Origin: an uncultured Ruminococcus sp.
GTDB taxonomy: Bacteria; Bacillota; Clostridia; Oscillospirales; Ruminococcaceae
DNA: 64,000 nucleotides
Assembly: GCF_947301925.1 (NCBI RefSeq)
Contig: NZ_CAMYUE010000005.1
Location: 108,762-172,761, forward strand
Direction of reading: 5' to 3'
Shown: positions 43,908 to 52,401 of the stretch, piece after piece
Numbering within the stretch: the first letter of the stretch is position 1
Layout of the letters: each line of letters begins with the position of its first letter
Translations under genes and position numbers: made by a program
Notes under the pieces: generated by a model
Told to the model about the DNA's origin: nothing
What the model saw: the letters and a program-made list of their open reading frames with translations, nothing else
Databases searched by the model: none

Positions 43908-46900
43908 ATGTATAAATCAGGTTTCGCACACACAGAGGATATAACTGATGATAACAGTGTATGGTCATATTCTTCAACCAATAGTAAAGCTTGCTTCTAT
44001 ATTGACGAAGATGAATATTGCCATACAAATGGTCTTCTTCAAAATCGCAAAGAATACTCTTATGTAATATCTTCGAAATCAGCTGACAACGCTTATTTTT
44101 CAAAAACTATTAGTTTAAATGCAAATACAAATTATGTTGTAAATGTAATGGTAAAGTCCACTTTTGTAAAAGACACAAGCGTTCCATTTCCATTATTGCC
44201 AGCATATATATCTGCGACAATTGGTAATAACATAATTACAAGCATTGATTGTGTTGGTATTGTCGGCGATTGGATTGAGATGAGCCTTGGTTTTAAAACC
44301 GGTAGCTCAACATCTGTAACATTAAAAATAGGTGCTAATTTTAATAATAGCAGTAAAACGGAAGCTGTATACTTTAGCAATATACGAGTTGACAAGATTA
44401 ACGCCACAAAAATACTCTTTCTTGCTTATAATAATGTTAATTATACTAAAGATGGAATTACATATAGCGGGGCTTATTCAGGAAATGTTGCTCAGAAGCT
44501 TCATGCTATGGCATCTCAATTTGAAAAAGTACTTAAGTTAGTTTCTAATGGAAAAATAGTACCTGAAATTACAGAATATGTGTCTCCTAATACCTTAACT
44601 CATTTAACTGTTACATCGGATACATATACTGTTACTATGAAAGATGTCCTAGATAATGATGGTGCGAACGTATCTGGATATGATTGTATTATATGTAATA
44701 TGCCGATGTTAGATCCGGTAAGTGGTCATACAACTACATTTGGTGTATATCAAGGACTATTTAGAAGTGATGGTTCTGGTGGAGTTGATCAATATGAGAG
44801 TTTATCAGGACTGACGGGATTTATATTCTTGAGTAAACCATTTATTCAGGATTATACAACTGTTGAAGATGATTGGCAAAACAATGATGGAGAAATTCAT
44901 GAGTTCATTCACTATATTCAGGACTGTGCAAGCCATTTGGATAAAGTAGCTCGCAAGTATTATCCATATTTGGATGATTTGGACTCTAGTAATAGAGATA
45001 TATACGGGAATGCTTTTTCATTTAAACGTGAAAACACCGTATATAATAATTACGAGCTCTTCTATGAACATTTAAGAGATAGTAGCACATATAATTATTT
45101 ATTTACAAATTTCACTTTATATAATGCTGATTATAAAATGAAATATCGTTGGTATTATGATGTGCTTAATGGTTTTGTTCAAGATTGTTATCGTGATGCC
45201 GGCGTATGGGGAATGTTGAGTAACTGGATTGAAATTGGCTGTGATTCTATAAAATATCACATGAACAAATATTTAGGTATTCGTCCCGGTGTTTATAGAG
45301 TAAAAAATGGTTATTCATCTAAATTCCTTGATTCAGATTTAAACAGTAATAATCAGATCACAATTAGTAATAATACGTTTAATACTGACCAATACTGGGA
45401 GTTCAGACCAGCAGCAGGAGGTTCATATGAAATAATACCTCTTGCCAATTATAGCAAAAGAATTGTTGCAACAAGTGCTTCAGCCGCAACGCTCTCGAAT
45501 GCCAATACGCAGATTCCCTCAAATCAAAGATGGCAAGTTGTATGTGCTTCAGGTAATTACTTTACTATAAAATCGGTACAATATGGTACATATTTAAGAA
45601 TGCCTAATCAATCAGCCAGTTACGTAACATTATCAACTTCAGCCGGAAGCGATAATACTGGATATTGGAATATGCAAGATGTTAATGTTATTGATAAAGG
45701 CTTGAATAAAATCAAGAGCCTTTTTTCTAATAAATATGTTTCATATCTTCCAAATATTGATAATTATGTGAAACAGTACAATTATCAATATGAACCTGGC
45801 CAAGTATGGCAGGTAAAACGATGCTTAGATGGATATCTTCAGATAATACCTCTTTCAAAGATAGATTCGTGTCTAACTACTCCAAATTATGTAGATGTTT
45901 CTGTCCAAACAAATACAGAATCTGATACACAAAAATGGTTGATTGTGGATATAGGTAATAATTTGCTTAGACTTATTCCAAAGAGCTATCCTTTAAAAGC
46001 GTTAGATATTGAAGGCCCTCTAGTTGAAGAAGGAACAAAAATGCATTTATGGGATTATGACGCATCAGCCAATCAAATGAAGTGGTATGTTGAAAATTTC
46101 CATGATGAAGGTGCCTTCCCCTGTAGAGTTAAGAGCGTTTTTTCAAATAATTATTTAAAGGATAACGATAATTCTGCTGTTCAGCATGACGTAGTACAAC
46201 ATTCTAGAAACAGCGATGATCAAACCTCTTCCAATTATACATATTCAGCTAATTTCATATGGGATTTTCAGCTTCAAGAAGATGGTTTCTATAAAATTAT
46301 CCCGTTATCGTCTCCCTATAAAAGGTTGACAGCGGCATCTACTACTACGGATCCAGCCGTTCTTTCGTTGGATTTGGATAGAAATACAGATGATCAAAAA
46401 TGGTTTATATTTAATCTGGGACAGAATAAATATCGTATTTCTCCGAAGAATAATGTAACCAAGGCTCTTGTTCTGTTTGGTCCTGTAGCAACAGATGATG
46501 CATTTATTCAGCTTTGGACATTTAATACTACATCTGAAGTTAGATGGTATATAGAAAAGTTCTGCGAATCATATTATAATACTGAGTATAAATTGACAAC
46601 AGTATTAGTACCAAATAAATTTATGGATGCAAGAGATGATAATAGTACAGCTGAACGTATATATAGCAGAAATAGAGATGATATAATAACTATTTATTCT
46701 TCAAATAATCAAAATACACAAAAATGGCAATTTAAAAAATCAGAAGGATTTTATGAAATAAATCCTAAATCAAACAGTAATTATAGAATGTCCGGAATAA
46801 TCAACAGTCTTGACAATCCAAATAAATTACGAAAAAAATATGCGGATGAATCGAGTGAGCAAAAGTGGATTATCGAAGATCTTGGATCATCGATATACAG

Positions 46901-47030
46901 AATTGCTCCAAGAGATAATCCGTCAAAATCACTTGTTCTTACAAATGACAGCGGTTTTGATGTTGAAGGCAATCTGGTTCAACTGTGGGTATATAATGGA
47001 ACATCAGAAGTAAAAATTAAATTTATCTAA
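43908..47030 (+). CDS. giant HExxH metalloprotease with four ricin-type lectin domains
   Basis: The 1,040-residue protein has no signal peptide. Residues 1-165 are beta-rich and resemble a carbohydrate-binding module. A zinc-protease motif, EIHEFIHYIQD, is at residues 329-339 (HEFIH 331-335). From about 455 to the end there are four ricin-like beta-trefoils with repeated Q-[KR]-W and YxIIPL/YRIxP strands. A toxin-like or host-glycan enzyme is suggested, but export is unexplained. The ATG is behind GGGGGT. It is AT-rich, a cargo gene of the element. I cannot name a family. Confidence 0.7.
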   Translation: MYKSGFAHTEDITDDNSVWSYSSTNSKACFYIDEDEYCHTNGLLQNRKEYSYVISSKSADNAYFSKTISLNANTNYVVNVMVKSTFVKDTSVPFPLLPAYISATIGNNIITSIDCVGIVGDWIEMSLGFKTGSSTSVTLKIGANFNNSSKTEAVYFSNIRVDKINATKILFLAYNNVNYTKDGITYSGAYSGNVAQKLHAMASQFEKVLKLVSNGKIVPEITEYVSPNTLTHLTVTSDTYTVTMKDVLDNDGANVSGYDCIICNMPMLDPVSGHTTTFGVYQGLFRSDGSGGVDQYESLSGLTGFIFLSKPFIQDYTTVEDDWQNNDGEIHEFIHYIQDCASHLDKVARKYYPYLDDLDSSNRDIYGNAFSFKRENTVYNNYELFYEHLRDSSTYNYLFTNFTLYNADYKMKYRWYYDVLNGFVQDCYRDAGVWGMLSNWIEIGCDSIKYHMNKYLGIRPGVYRVKNGYSSKFLDSDLNSNNQITISNNTFNTDQYWEFRPAAGGSYEIIPLANYSKRIVATSASAATLSNANTQIPSNQRWQVVCASGNYFTIKSVQYGTYLRMPNQSASYVTLSTSAGSDNTGYWNMQDVNVIDKGLNKIKSLFSNKYVSYLPNIDNYVKQYNYQYEPGQVWQVKRCLDGYLQIIPLSKIDSCLTTPNYVDVSVQTNTESDTQKWLIVDIGNNLLRLIPKSYPLKALDIEGPLVEEGTKMHLWDYDASANQMKWYVENFHDEGAFPCRVKSVFSNNYLKDNDNSAVQHDVVQHSRNSDDQTSSNYTYSANFIWDFQLQEDGFYKIIPLSSPYKRLTAASTTTDPAVLSLDLDRNTDDQKWFIFNLGQNKYRISPKNNVTKALVLFGPVATDDAFIQLWTFNTTSEVRWYIEKFCESYYNTEYKLTTVLVPNKFMDARDDNSTAERIYSRNRDDIITIYSSNNQNTQKWQFKKSEGFYEINPKSNSNYRMSGIINSLDNPNKLRKKYADESSEQKWIIEDLGSSIYRIAPRDNPSKSLVLTNDSGFDVEGNLVQLWVYNGTSEVKIKFI

Positions 47031-47067
47031 CAATAAAAAATATATCTACTTTTATTATTAAATGCAT

Positions 47068-47101
47068 GAAGGCTCTGGTGAATAATTAACGCAGAGCCTT
47101 C
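47068..47101. terminator. hairpin after the metalloprotease gene
   Basis: GAAGGCTCTG pairs with CAGAGCCTTC. There is no clear T-tract, so termination is uncertain. Confidence 0.5.
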
Positions 47102-47135
47102 TCGCATGAATATCCACACGATCGGAAGGTTTTTG

Positions 47136-48008
47136 ATGTTTAGCAAAGTTAAAAATTATTTTCAGCTGATACGCGTCAGGCATTGGCTGAAAAACATTAT
47201 TATATTTATTCCTGCATTCTATGGTGGCGCAATACTGGATATTCCGATATTATACAGAACGATACTTGGATTTCTTACTTTTTCGTTCTGCTCATCGGCA
47301 ATATATGTCATCAATGATCTGTGTGATATTGAAAAGGACAGAAATCACCCCGTAAAATGCAAAAGGCCGCTTGCAAGCGGTGCGGTTTCCAAAACAGACG
47401 GCGCAGTATTGTTGATAATATGCTGTGCTACGGCGATGATACTTGATCTGCTTCTATGCGGCATGAGTATAGGAGCGGTTATCCCCGTACTTTATTTCGG
47501 GCTGAATGTTCTTTACAGCACAAAGCTTAAAAATTATCCTGTTACAGATATTGTCATACTTGTATCGGGATTTGTGCTTCGTATGCTGTATGGCTCATAC
47601 ATAACGGATATAAAAATATCGAAATGGCTGTATTTAACGCTTATGGCACTTTCACTGTTTATGGCTTTCGGCAAGCGCCGAAACGAAAAGCTTAACTGTG
47701 GCAGTAATTCACGTTCAGTACTTACTCATTACAGTGATACCTTCCTGAACAGCAGTATGTATATGTATCTGGCGATCTTTCTGGTGTTTTATGCTCTTTG
47801 GAGCGTAGATACGGGAGCTTTGCCGGGAATGATATATACAACTCCCCTGGTTATAGTAATGGTAATGCGGTATACCTATGCTATGGAAAAGGATAAGCAG
47901 GGAAATCCCGTTGATATGATACTGGGAGATAAGGTACTGCTTATTCTCGGAGCGGCTTATGCCTTATTTGTTCTGTGGCAGATATATTTCGGGGAGGTGG
48001 TCTCATGA
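47136..48008 (+). CDS. UbiA-family polyprenyl-phosphate phosphoribosyltransferase-like enzyme
   Basis: The enzyme is predicted to transfer phosphoribosyl (or a related group) to a polyprenyl phosphate in the membrane. The motif NDLCDIEKDRNHPVKCKRPL (residues 60-79), followed by ASG, is that of decaprenylphosphoryl-5-phosphoribose synthases rather than of quinone UbiA enzymes. Eight or nine membrane helices cover the chain. I chose ATG 47136 behind GGAAGG; the earlier ATG at 47106 has no site. The next gene starts on its stop (ATGA overlap). Confidence 0.8.
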   Translation: MFSKVKNYFQLIRVRHWLKNIIIFIPAFYGGAILDIPILYRTILGFLTFSFCSSAIYVINDLCDIEKDRNHPVKCKRPLASGAVSKTDGAVLLIICCATAMILDLLLCGMSIGAVIPVLYFGLNVLYSTKLKNYPVTDIVILVSGFVLRMLYGSYITDIKISKWLYLTLMALSLFMAFGKRRNEKLNCGSNSRSVLTHYSDTFLNSSMYMYLAIFLVFYALWSVDTGALPGMIYTTPLVIVMVMRYTYAMEKDKQGNPVDMILGDKVLLILGAAYALFVLWQIYFGEVVS

Positions 48009-48583
48009 ACGTATATGATTTTGACGGAACTATATACTCACGGGACAGCTCGGTGGACTTCTTTAAATTTGAAATAAAGCGGCATCCCCTTATTTTAAGG
48101 CATTTGCCTGCGTTCTGCATTAAAGCTGTCAGGTATAAATTGAAAAAATGCAGTATCGAAGATGTAAAGTCCTGCTTTTTCTCGTTTTTGAAGGATATAA
48201 CCGATATAAAAGGCGAGATACAGCGTTTTTGGCAAACGCATATGAAGTATATGTCGCCGTGGTACAAAAGCGAAATGAAGAATACAGATGTAGTTATCTC
48301 GGCTTCTCCCTGTTTTTTATTGGAGCTTCCCTGCAAAAAGCTTGGGATACATACTCTTATAGCCTCAGATGTGGACATCAGCAGCGGAACTTTTGTATCA
48401 GCTAACTGCAAAGGCAGTGAGAAGGTAAAGCGGTTCAGAGAGGTTTATCCTGATGAGAGGATAGATAAGTTTTATTCTGATTCATTTTCAGACCTTCCTA
48501 TGGCAGAGCTTGCCGCAGAGGCCTTTTTGATAAAAAAAGGACGTATAACAAAATGGGATACAAAGGAAAGAGGATATAAATAA
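48005..48583 (+). CDS. HAD-superfamily phosphatase (HAD-IB type)
   Basis: The 192-residue enzyme has the nucleophile motif YDFDGTIYS (residues 4-12), motif II VVISASPCFLL near 98-108, and the acidic motif DSFSDLPMAELA near 158-169. A HAD phosphatase right after a phosphoribosyl-lipid synthase suggests it removes the 5-phosphate to give polyprenyl-phospho-ribose. This is inference from context. GGGGAGGTGG precedes the ATG, which overlaps the upstream stop. The next gene starts on the last base. Confidence 0.8.
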   Translation: MNVYDFDGTIYSRDSSVDFFKFEIKRHPLILRHLPAFCIKAVRYKLKKCSIEDVKSCFFSFLKDITDIKGEIQRFWQTHMKYMSPWYKSEMKNTDVVISASPCFLLELPCKKLGIHTLIASDVDISSGTFVSANCKGSEKVKRFREVYPDERIDKFYSDSFSDLPMAELAAEAFLIKKGRITKWDTKERGYK

Positions 48584-50127
48584 TGGAAAATGCTAAAAAA
48601 CAGTTCAGCTTGCCGTCAATTTTCAAATTAAAGCCTAAAGCTGACAGCAAAAACGATGATAAAGCTTCAAAGTTTCCTATAGGTATTTCGTATCTGTATC
48701 TTGCAATACCTATGTATATTTTTACGTTCGGCTGGCTGAAGCTGCCGTTTGCGTTAATTATGGCGGTTGTGCTTACGTTCGGTCTTTTCAAGGCATGGAG
48801 GGACGCGCCCCAAATAGAGATAACTCTCTTTGAACGCCGTAATATAGGAAAACTTCTTATTCTCATTGTTCTTGCTATGATATGGGTATATCTGTCCGGT
48901 ATCGGAGGCTTTGCATTTCAGAATTACGATCATATGTGGCGGAATGCTGTGCTTGAAAAGCTTGTCACGCAGGAATGGCCTGTGATAATTACAGAAACAG
49001 GAGCATACTTTGACAAGCCGGCTGCATTGATATACTATTTTGCATTATGGCTGCCTGCCGCCTGCTTCGGAAAGATATTCGGACTTTCAGCAGCACACAC
49101 TTTCTTGTACTGGTGGTGTGTTATTGGCGTATCATTGGTATTCATTCTTCTGTCAGCCCTGAATAAAAAGATATCCATATGGCTGATACTGGGCTTTGTA
49201 TTCTTTAGCGGATTGGACGCAGTGGGGGATTTTGTACTGCATAACTCCACAAATTACATATGGTTCGCAAATAATCACCTTGAAAACTGGGCATTTGGCT
49301 TTCAGATGTCCTCACTGACAACACAGCTTTTCTGGGTGTTCAATCAGGCTATACCTGCATGGCTGATAACACTGCTGCTCTTATGTCAGAAGGATAACAG
49401 ATCGGTAATTTTTATTTATTCATTCAGCTTTCTGTCCTGTACTCTTCCTGCTATAGGAATGCTCCCTATACTGGCTTGCATAGGTATAAGCCGCATAGCA
49501 AGAACATATGACAGGACAAAGGCATTCAAGGAAAATGGAAAGCCTATTCTCAAAGAAGCGCTTTCTTTTCAGAATTTAGTAACGGGAGTTCTTACTGCAC
49601 TTATCTCATATTTGTTCCTGAAATCAAATTCTACAGGAAATTCAGGTTTCAGAATGACCGAAATAAAAAAACTAATGATGTCTTATCTTATTTTTGTACT
49701 GCTTGAGTTCCTTGTTTATTATTTCGCCATATATAAGACACAAAAGAATAATCCGCTGTTCTGGACGTCTCTTGTTACACTTCTGATAGTTCCTATGATA
49801 TCCTTCGGACCTCATGTGGACTTCGTAATGAGAGCTTCTATACCGTCTTTGATAGTGCTCTATACACTTATCGCAGACTCAATGAAGAAGAATACTGAAG
49901 CAGGAGATAAGAAGGCTGATATTATAATAGCTGTGCTGTTGATCGCAGGTGGATTTACTGCATATCATGAAATTTCTCGTTCTGTAGGTACAACTATTGA
50001 ACATAGCTCGAATGATGAAGTTACTATAATTGCAAATGAAATAGATCTTTACGAAGACGGAGCGAGAGGAAACTTCTTTGGAGAATATCAGGATTCGGCG
50101 TTCTTTAAATATCTTGCAAAAAATTGA
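48583..50127 (+). CDS. polytopic membrane glycosyltransferase-like protein
   Basis: The 514-residue protein has about 11-12 transmembrane helices starting near residue 38. An outside loop, FQNYDHMWRNAVLEKLVTQE, holds an acidic residue of the kind GT-C enzymes use for catalysis, and GAYFDKPAALIYYFALW follows. This is the expected third member of a pathway that makes and uses a polyprenyl-phospho sugar to decorate a surface glycan. The family is not certain. It overlaps the HAD gene by one base. Confidence 0.6.
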   Translation: MENAKKQFSLPSIFKLKPKADSKNDDKASKFPIGISYLYLAIPMYIFTFGWLKLPFALIMAVVLTFGLFKAWRDAPQIEITLFERRNIGKLLILIVLAMIWVYLSGIGGFAFQNYDHMWRNAVLEKLVTQEWPVIITETGAYFDKPAALIYYFALWLPAACFGKIFGLSAAHTFLYWWCVIGVSLVFILLSALNKKISIWLILGFVFFSGLDAVGDFVLHNSTNYIWFANNHLENWAFGFQMSSLTTQLFWVFNQAIPAWLITLLLLCQKDNRSVIFIYSFSFLSCTLPAIGMLPILACIGISRIARTYDRTKAFKENGKPILKEALSFQNLVTGVLTALISYLFLKSNSTGNSGFRMTEIKKLMMSYLIFVLLEFLVYYFAIYKTQKNNPLFWTSLVTLLIVPMISFGPHVDFVMRASIPSLIVLYTLIADSMKKNTEAGDKKADIIIAVLLIAGGFTAYHEISRSVGTTIEHSSNDEVTIIANEIDLYEDGARGNFFGEYQDSAFFKYLAKN

Positions 50128-50177
50128 AAATTAATTGAATAGCGGAAATAAAATGAAAGGGAAAAGAATACAAATAA

Positions 50178-50546
50178 ATGAACTCTAAAGCTGACCTCGG
50201 TCAGTTCATTTCCGAACAGAAACAAAGAAACTCTTTACAAAGTCAAGAACTTGCAAATAAACTTGGCATATCAGTCGCTTATTTGAGTCAGCTTGAACAT
50301 GGAAAAAGGGTTTGTCCTGATATAAGCTTATTAAAAAAGATGATTGATATATTTGAACTTAGTACTGAGGAAACCAATGCTTTTTATGATTTGTATGAGA
50401 AAGCTTCAGGACAATTGAGTCCAGATATAATAGAGTATGTTCAGTCCAGTAATATTATAAAATATGCTCTTAGGACTGCGCGTGATGCTTCTGCTACAGA
50501 TGGAGATTGGCAACGTTTTATCGATTTCTTTAAAAATGAACAATAA
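50178..50546 (+). CDS. XRE-family transcriptional regulator
   Basis: The 122-residue protein has an N-terminal helix-turn-helix (residues 7-62; SLQSQELANKLGISVAYLSQ, with LEHGKRVCPDISLLKKM after it). The C-terminal 50 residues are helical. It may control the adjacent right-end genes of the element. The ribosome site is weak. A 26-base palindrome overlaps its 3' end. Confidence 0.85.
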   Translation: MNSKADLGQFISEQKQRNSLQSQELANKLGISVAYLSQLEHGKRVCPDISLLKKMIDIFELSTEETNAFYDLYEKASGQLSPDIIEYVQSSNIIKYALRTARDASATDGDWQRFIDFFKNEQ

Positions 50547-50570
50547 ATTTGCGGTATATACCGCAAATTT
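50545..50570. promoter_or_regulatory. 26-base perfect palindrome
   Basis: AAATTTGCGGTAT is followed by its exact complement ATACCGCAAATTT across the stop of the XRE gene. It could be an operator for the regulator or an AT-rich terminator. Confidence 0.6.
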
Positions 50571-50619
50571 ATTATACAAAAATTTAGCTGTTCAGCTAAA
50601 AAGAAGGAGGATAGATAAC

Positions 50620-50775
50620 ATGAAGAAATATCGATGTCCATTTTGTAATGGCAGATTATTTGATTTCGTAAAATTTGATAATCATTTCAGCCTCGCAATG
50701 CATAATTGCCAATTAGTTATTAAATGTTGGAAGTGTCACACAAACGTTGTAATTAAATATAGTGACTTAGTATAA
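50620..50775 (+). CDS. 51-residue zinc-ribbon protein
   Basis: The small protein has CPFCNGRLFDF and, 28 residues on, CQLVIKCWKCHTN, a four-cysteine zinc ribbon like those of Com-type phage translational regulators. AAGGAGG precedes the ATG, with a TTTAGCT/AGCTAAA hairpin just above it. The function is unknown. It probably shares the XRE transcript. Confidence 0.65.
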   Translation: MKKYRCPFCNGRLFDFVKFDNHFSLAMHNCQLVIKCWKCHTNVVIKYSDLV

Positions 50776-50797
50776 GCACCACCGCATTATTGTAGAG

Positions 50798-50845
50798 TAG
50801 GAGTTTGACAAGCTTAAAAAGCAGTGTCAAACTCCTCTTTTTCTG
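50798..50845 (+). terminator. intrinsic terminator
   Basis: AGGAGTTTGACA pairs with TGTCAAACTCCT and is followed by CTTTTTC. Confidence 0.8.
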
Positions 50846-50971
50846 CCCATTCTGCTTTTTAGCAGAGTGGGATTTTATGATGTTATCTTATAAATGGCTG
50901 TGTATAGCCGCTAAATATCCTTGATCCTTCGTTTTGATTCGACAATAAGAAATCAAAACGGAGGAAAAACA

Positions 50972-51394
50972 ATGGCATATAATCATGCAAAAGAAGAAAA
51001 GAAATTTAAGGAACAGTGGGAGCATAAGGAAAGGCTATACCGTGAGAGTGGCATGACCGATGATCAGATCTCTGTAATAAGAGAATACGATGAGAACGCT
51101 TTCAAACTGGATCGTGCCTTTTACAGAAGAACTATGCTGCTTGCTGAACTTGAAAGTATAACTGAGGGAAAATTTGATGACCGTTCCGATACATATTTAG
51201 AGGAATACTGGACTGACATTATAGACAGCAATGATAAATATTGCAGGCTTATGAAAGTACCGTCAATAATGCGAAAAGCATTCTATATGTATAAGGTGTT
51301 GGGAATGTATCAAGATGAAATATCGTCAGAACTATCAATTCCACAGCAAACAATTTCATACTGGATTGGTAAAATCGCTGAAATTCTAAAGTGA
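50972..51394 (+). CDS. sigma-like helix-turn-helix protein
   Basis: The 140-residue protein is acidic and helical, with a C-terminal helix-turn-helix, YKVLGMYQDEISSELSIPQQ, similar to sigma-70 region 4 and to Tn916-like ICE regulators. I chose ATG 50972 behind GGAGG. It sits directly upstream of a structured RNA-like region and the recombinase genes, so it probably takes part in excision or operon control. Confidence 0.65.
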   Translation: MAYNHAKEEKKFKEQWEHKERLYRESGMTDDQISVIREYDENAFKLDRAFYRRTMLLAELESITEGKFDDRSDTYLEEYWTDIIDSNDKYCRLMKVPSIMRKAFYMYKVLGMYQDEISSELSIPQQTISYWIGKIAEILK

Positions 51395-51429
51395 GTTGGT
51401 GAGAGCACCTTTTTTCGTGGGCTATGTTT

Positions 51430-51868
51430 ATGTAGGGGACTCTAAGCCCTTACACTGTAACTTGAAAACAGAATAGCAGCAACAAGGATACGTTGATCCT
51501 GCGTCGGACTAAAATTCGGCAGCCAAAGAAACCATACGCTTGCGATGAATATGACGTTTCAGAATGCGGAGCAGCTCTCTGCAAGGCGATGAAAGCAGGA
51601 ATATAATGATACTTCCGTTCAGTCACAGACTCACGCAATGAGGGCGGCTCTATGCGAACCATAGAGGGATGAGATCTCCATGAGGTCAGCAGCTACTGAC
51701 CGTTCTTGTTGTTCCGACGTGACGGGTGCGAGGTCAAATATCACGGAAATACGTCTGAAATTAGAATCAGACGAAGGCTTAAGAGTTATATAATTCTGCG
51801 CCTGATAATATGTCAGGCGCAGATATAACGTAAGTGTATAAGCACAATTATACATTTACGTTATATCT
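51430..51868 (+). ncRNA. candidate large structured non-coding RNA
   Basis: No gene of convincing quality lies here, but helices follow one another. AGGAT/ATCCT is at 51485-51500, GCAG/CTGC at 51571-51582, CTCTATG/CATAGAG at 51648-51666 and GGTCAG/CTGACC at 51684-51701. CGTCTGA/TCAGACG follows at 51752-51773 and CTGCGCCTGA/TCAGGCGCAG at 51796-51822. A 21-pair stem at 51821-51868 (AGATATAACGTAA, G-T wobble, TGTATAA) ends the array. I could not assign a known RNA family. Confidence 0.5.
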
Positions 51869-51889
51869 ATGATGTAGGGAGATTAAGAC

Positions 51890-52063
51890 TTGAATAGTGA
51901 TATTAATTGGGATAAACTCAGAACAAAGCTGAAAAATTCTGAATTAAAGCCAGAATACAAGTGTAAAACCTGCATATGGGCAGATAAGACTTCGGGGTAT
52001 ATACTATGTATTCGGCGGATATGTGTAAAGGAGAAGCATAATGAAAAAATACGGTCAGGCTGA
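51890..52063 (+). CDS. 57-residue cysteine protein
   Basis: A TTG start eight bases after AGGGAG opens a frame with KCKTCIWADK and, later, two more cysteines (Cys40 and Cys45), a possible zinc site. The function is unknown. It overlaps the next gene by 23 bases in another frame and begins a run of three very small genes. Confidence 0.5.
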   Translation: MNSDINWDKLRTKLKNSELKPEYKCKTCIWADKTSGYILCIRRICVKEKHNEKIRSG

Positions 52064-52205
52064 TGTTATGTGTGCAGTAATACATATGTTCCTTGAAAGT
52101 CAGAAAAATCTGACAGAGGAGCAGAAGAAAGATATTGAAGATAAATGCTGTGAGGATGTAATGGATAATTATCCGACAGCTGCTGAATGGGAGGTGAATA
52201 TTTGA
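52041..52205 (+). CDS. 54-residue acidic helical protein
   Basis: An ATG nine bases after AAAGGAG opens a frame encoding two helices (YGQADVMCAVIHMFLESQ and LTEEQKKDIEDKCCEDVMDN). Small proteins of this size are common near ICE recombinases and may be excision or regulatory factors. Its stop overlaps the next start. Confidence 0.55.
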   Translation: MKKYGQADVMCAVIHMFLESQKNLTEEQKKDIEDKCCEDVMDNYPTAAEWEVNI

Positions 52206-52300
52206 TACGATTTATCTTAGGGGGATTTATTGGCTACTGCATTGGTATATTTGTAATGTGCTTTTGTCAGGCAGACGAAAAAGACAGTAGCATAGATTAG
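52202..52300 (+). CDS. 32-residue membrane peptide (DUF3789-like)
   Basis: A TTG start behind GGGAGGTG encodes a single hydrophobic helix, IRFILGGFIGYCIGIFVMCF, followed by a short charged tail. This fits the tiny DUF3789-type membrane peptides seen in clostridial ICEs (from memory). The function is unknown. Confidence 0.6.
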   Translation: MIRFILGGFIGYCIGIFVMCFCQADEKDSSID

Positions 52301-52335
52301 TCGGTTCTGCACAGTTTCAACTCCGAAAAATAGGT

Positions 52336-52375
52336 GGTTGTGGTGATTACCTTCGGGAGAAAAAAACGGTATAAT
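52336..52375 (+). promoter_or_regulatory. leader motif and -10 box of recombinase gene 1
   Basis: GGTTGTGGTGA (52336-52346) is followed by TATAAT (52370-52375). The same motif at 53967-53977 precedes TATAGT (54002-54007) of recombinase gene 2. The distance to the -10 is too long for a -35, so a shared regulator or recombinase site is likely. Confidence 0.6.
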
Positions 52376-52401
52376 GTGGCTGAGAACAGGAGGTGGCAGA
52401 A

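Noticed and set aside
51395..51790. Group II intron remnant
   Set aside because: No domain V hairpin with the AGC/GTT signature and no reverse transcriptase frame were found.
51450..51855. Two short minus-strand frames of 70 and 74 codons
   Set aside because: They lie over the structured region, lack ribosome sites and have no protein-like pattern.
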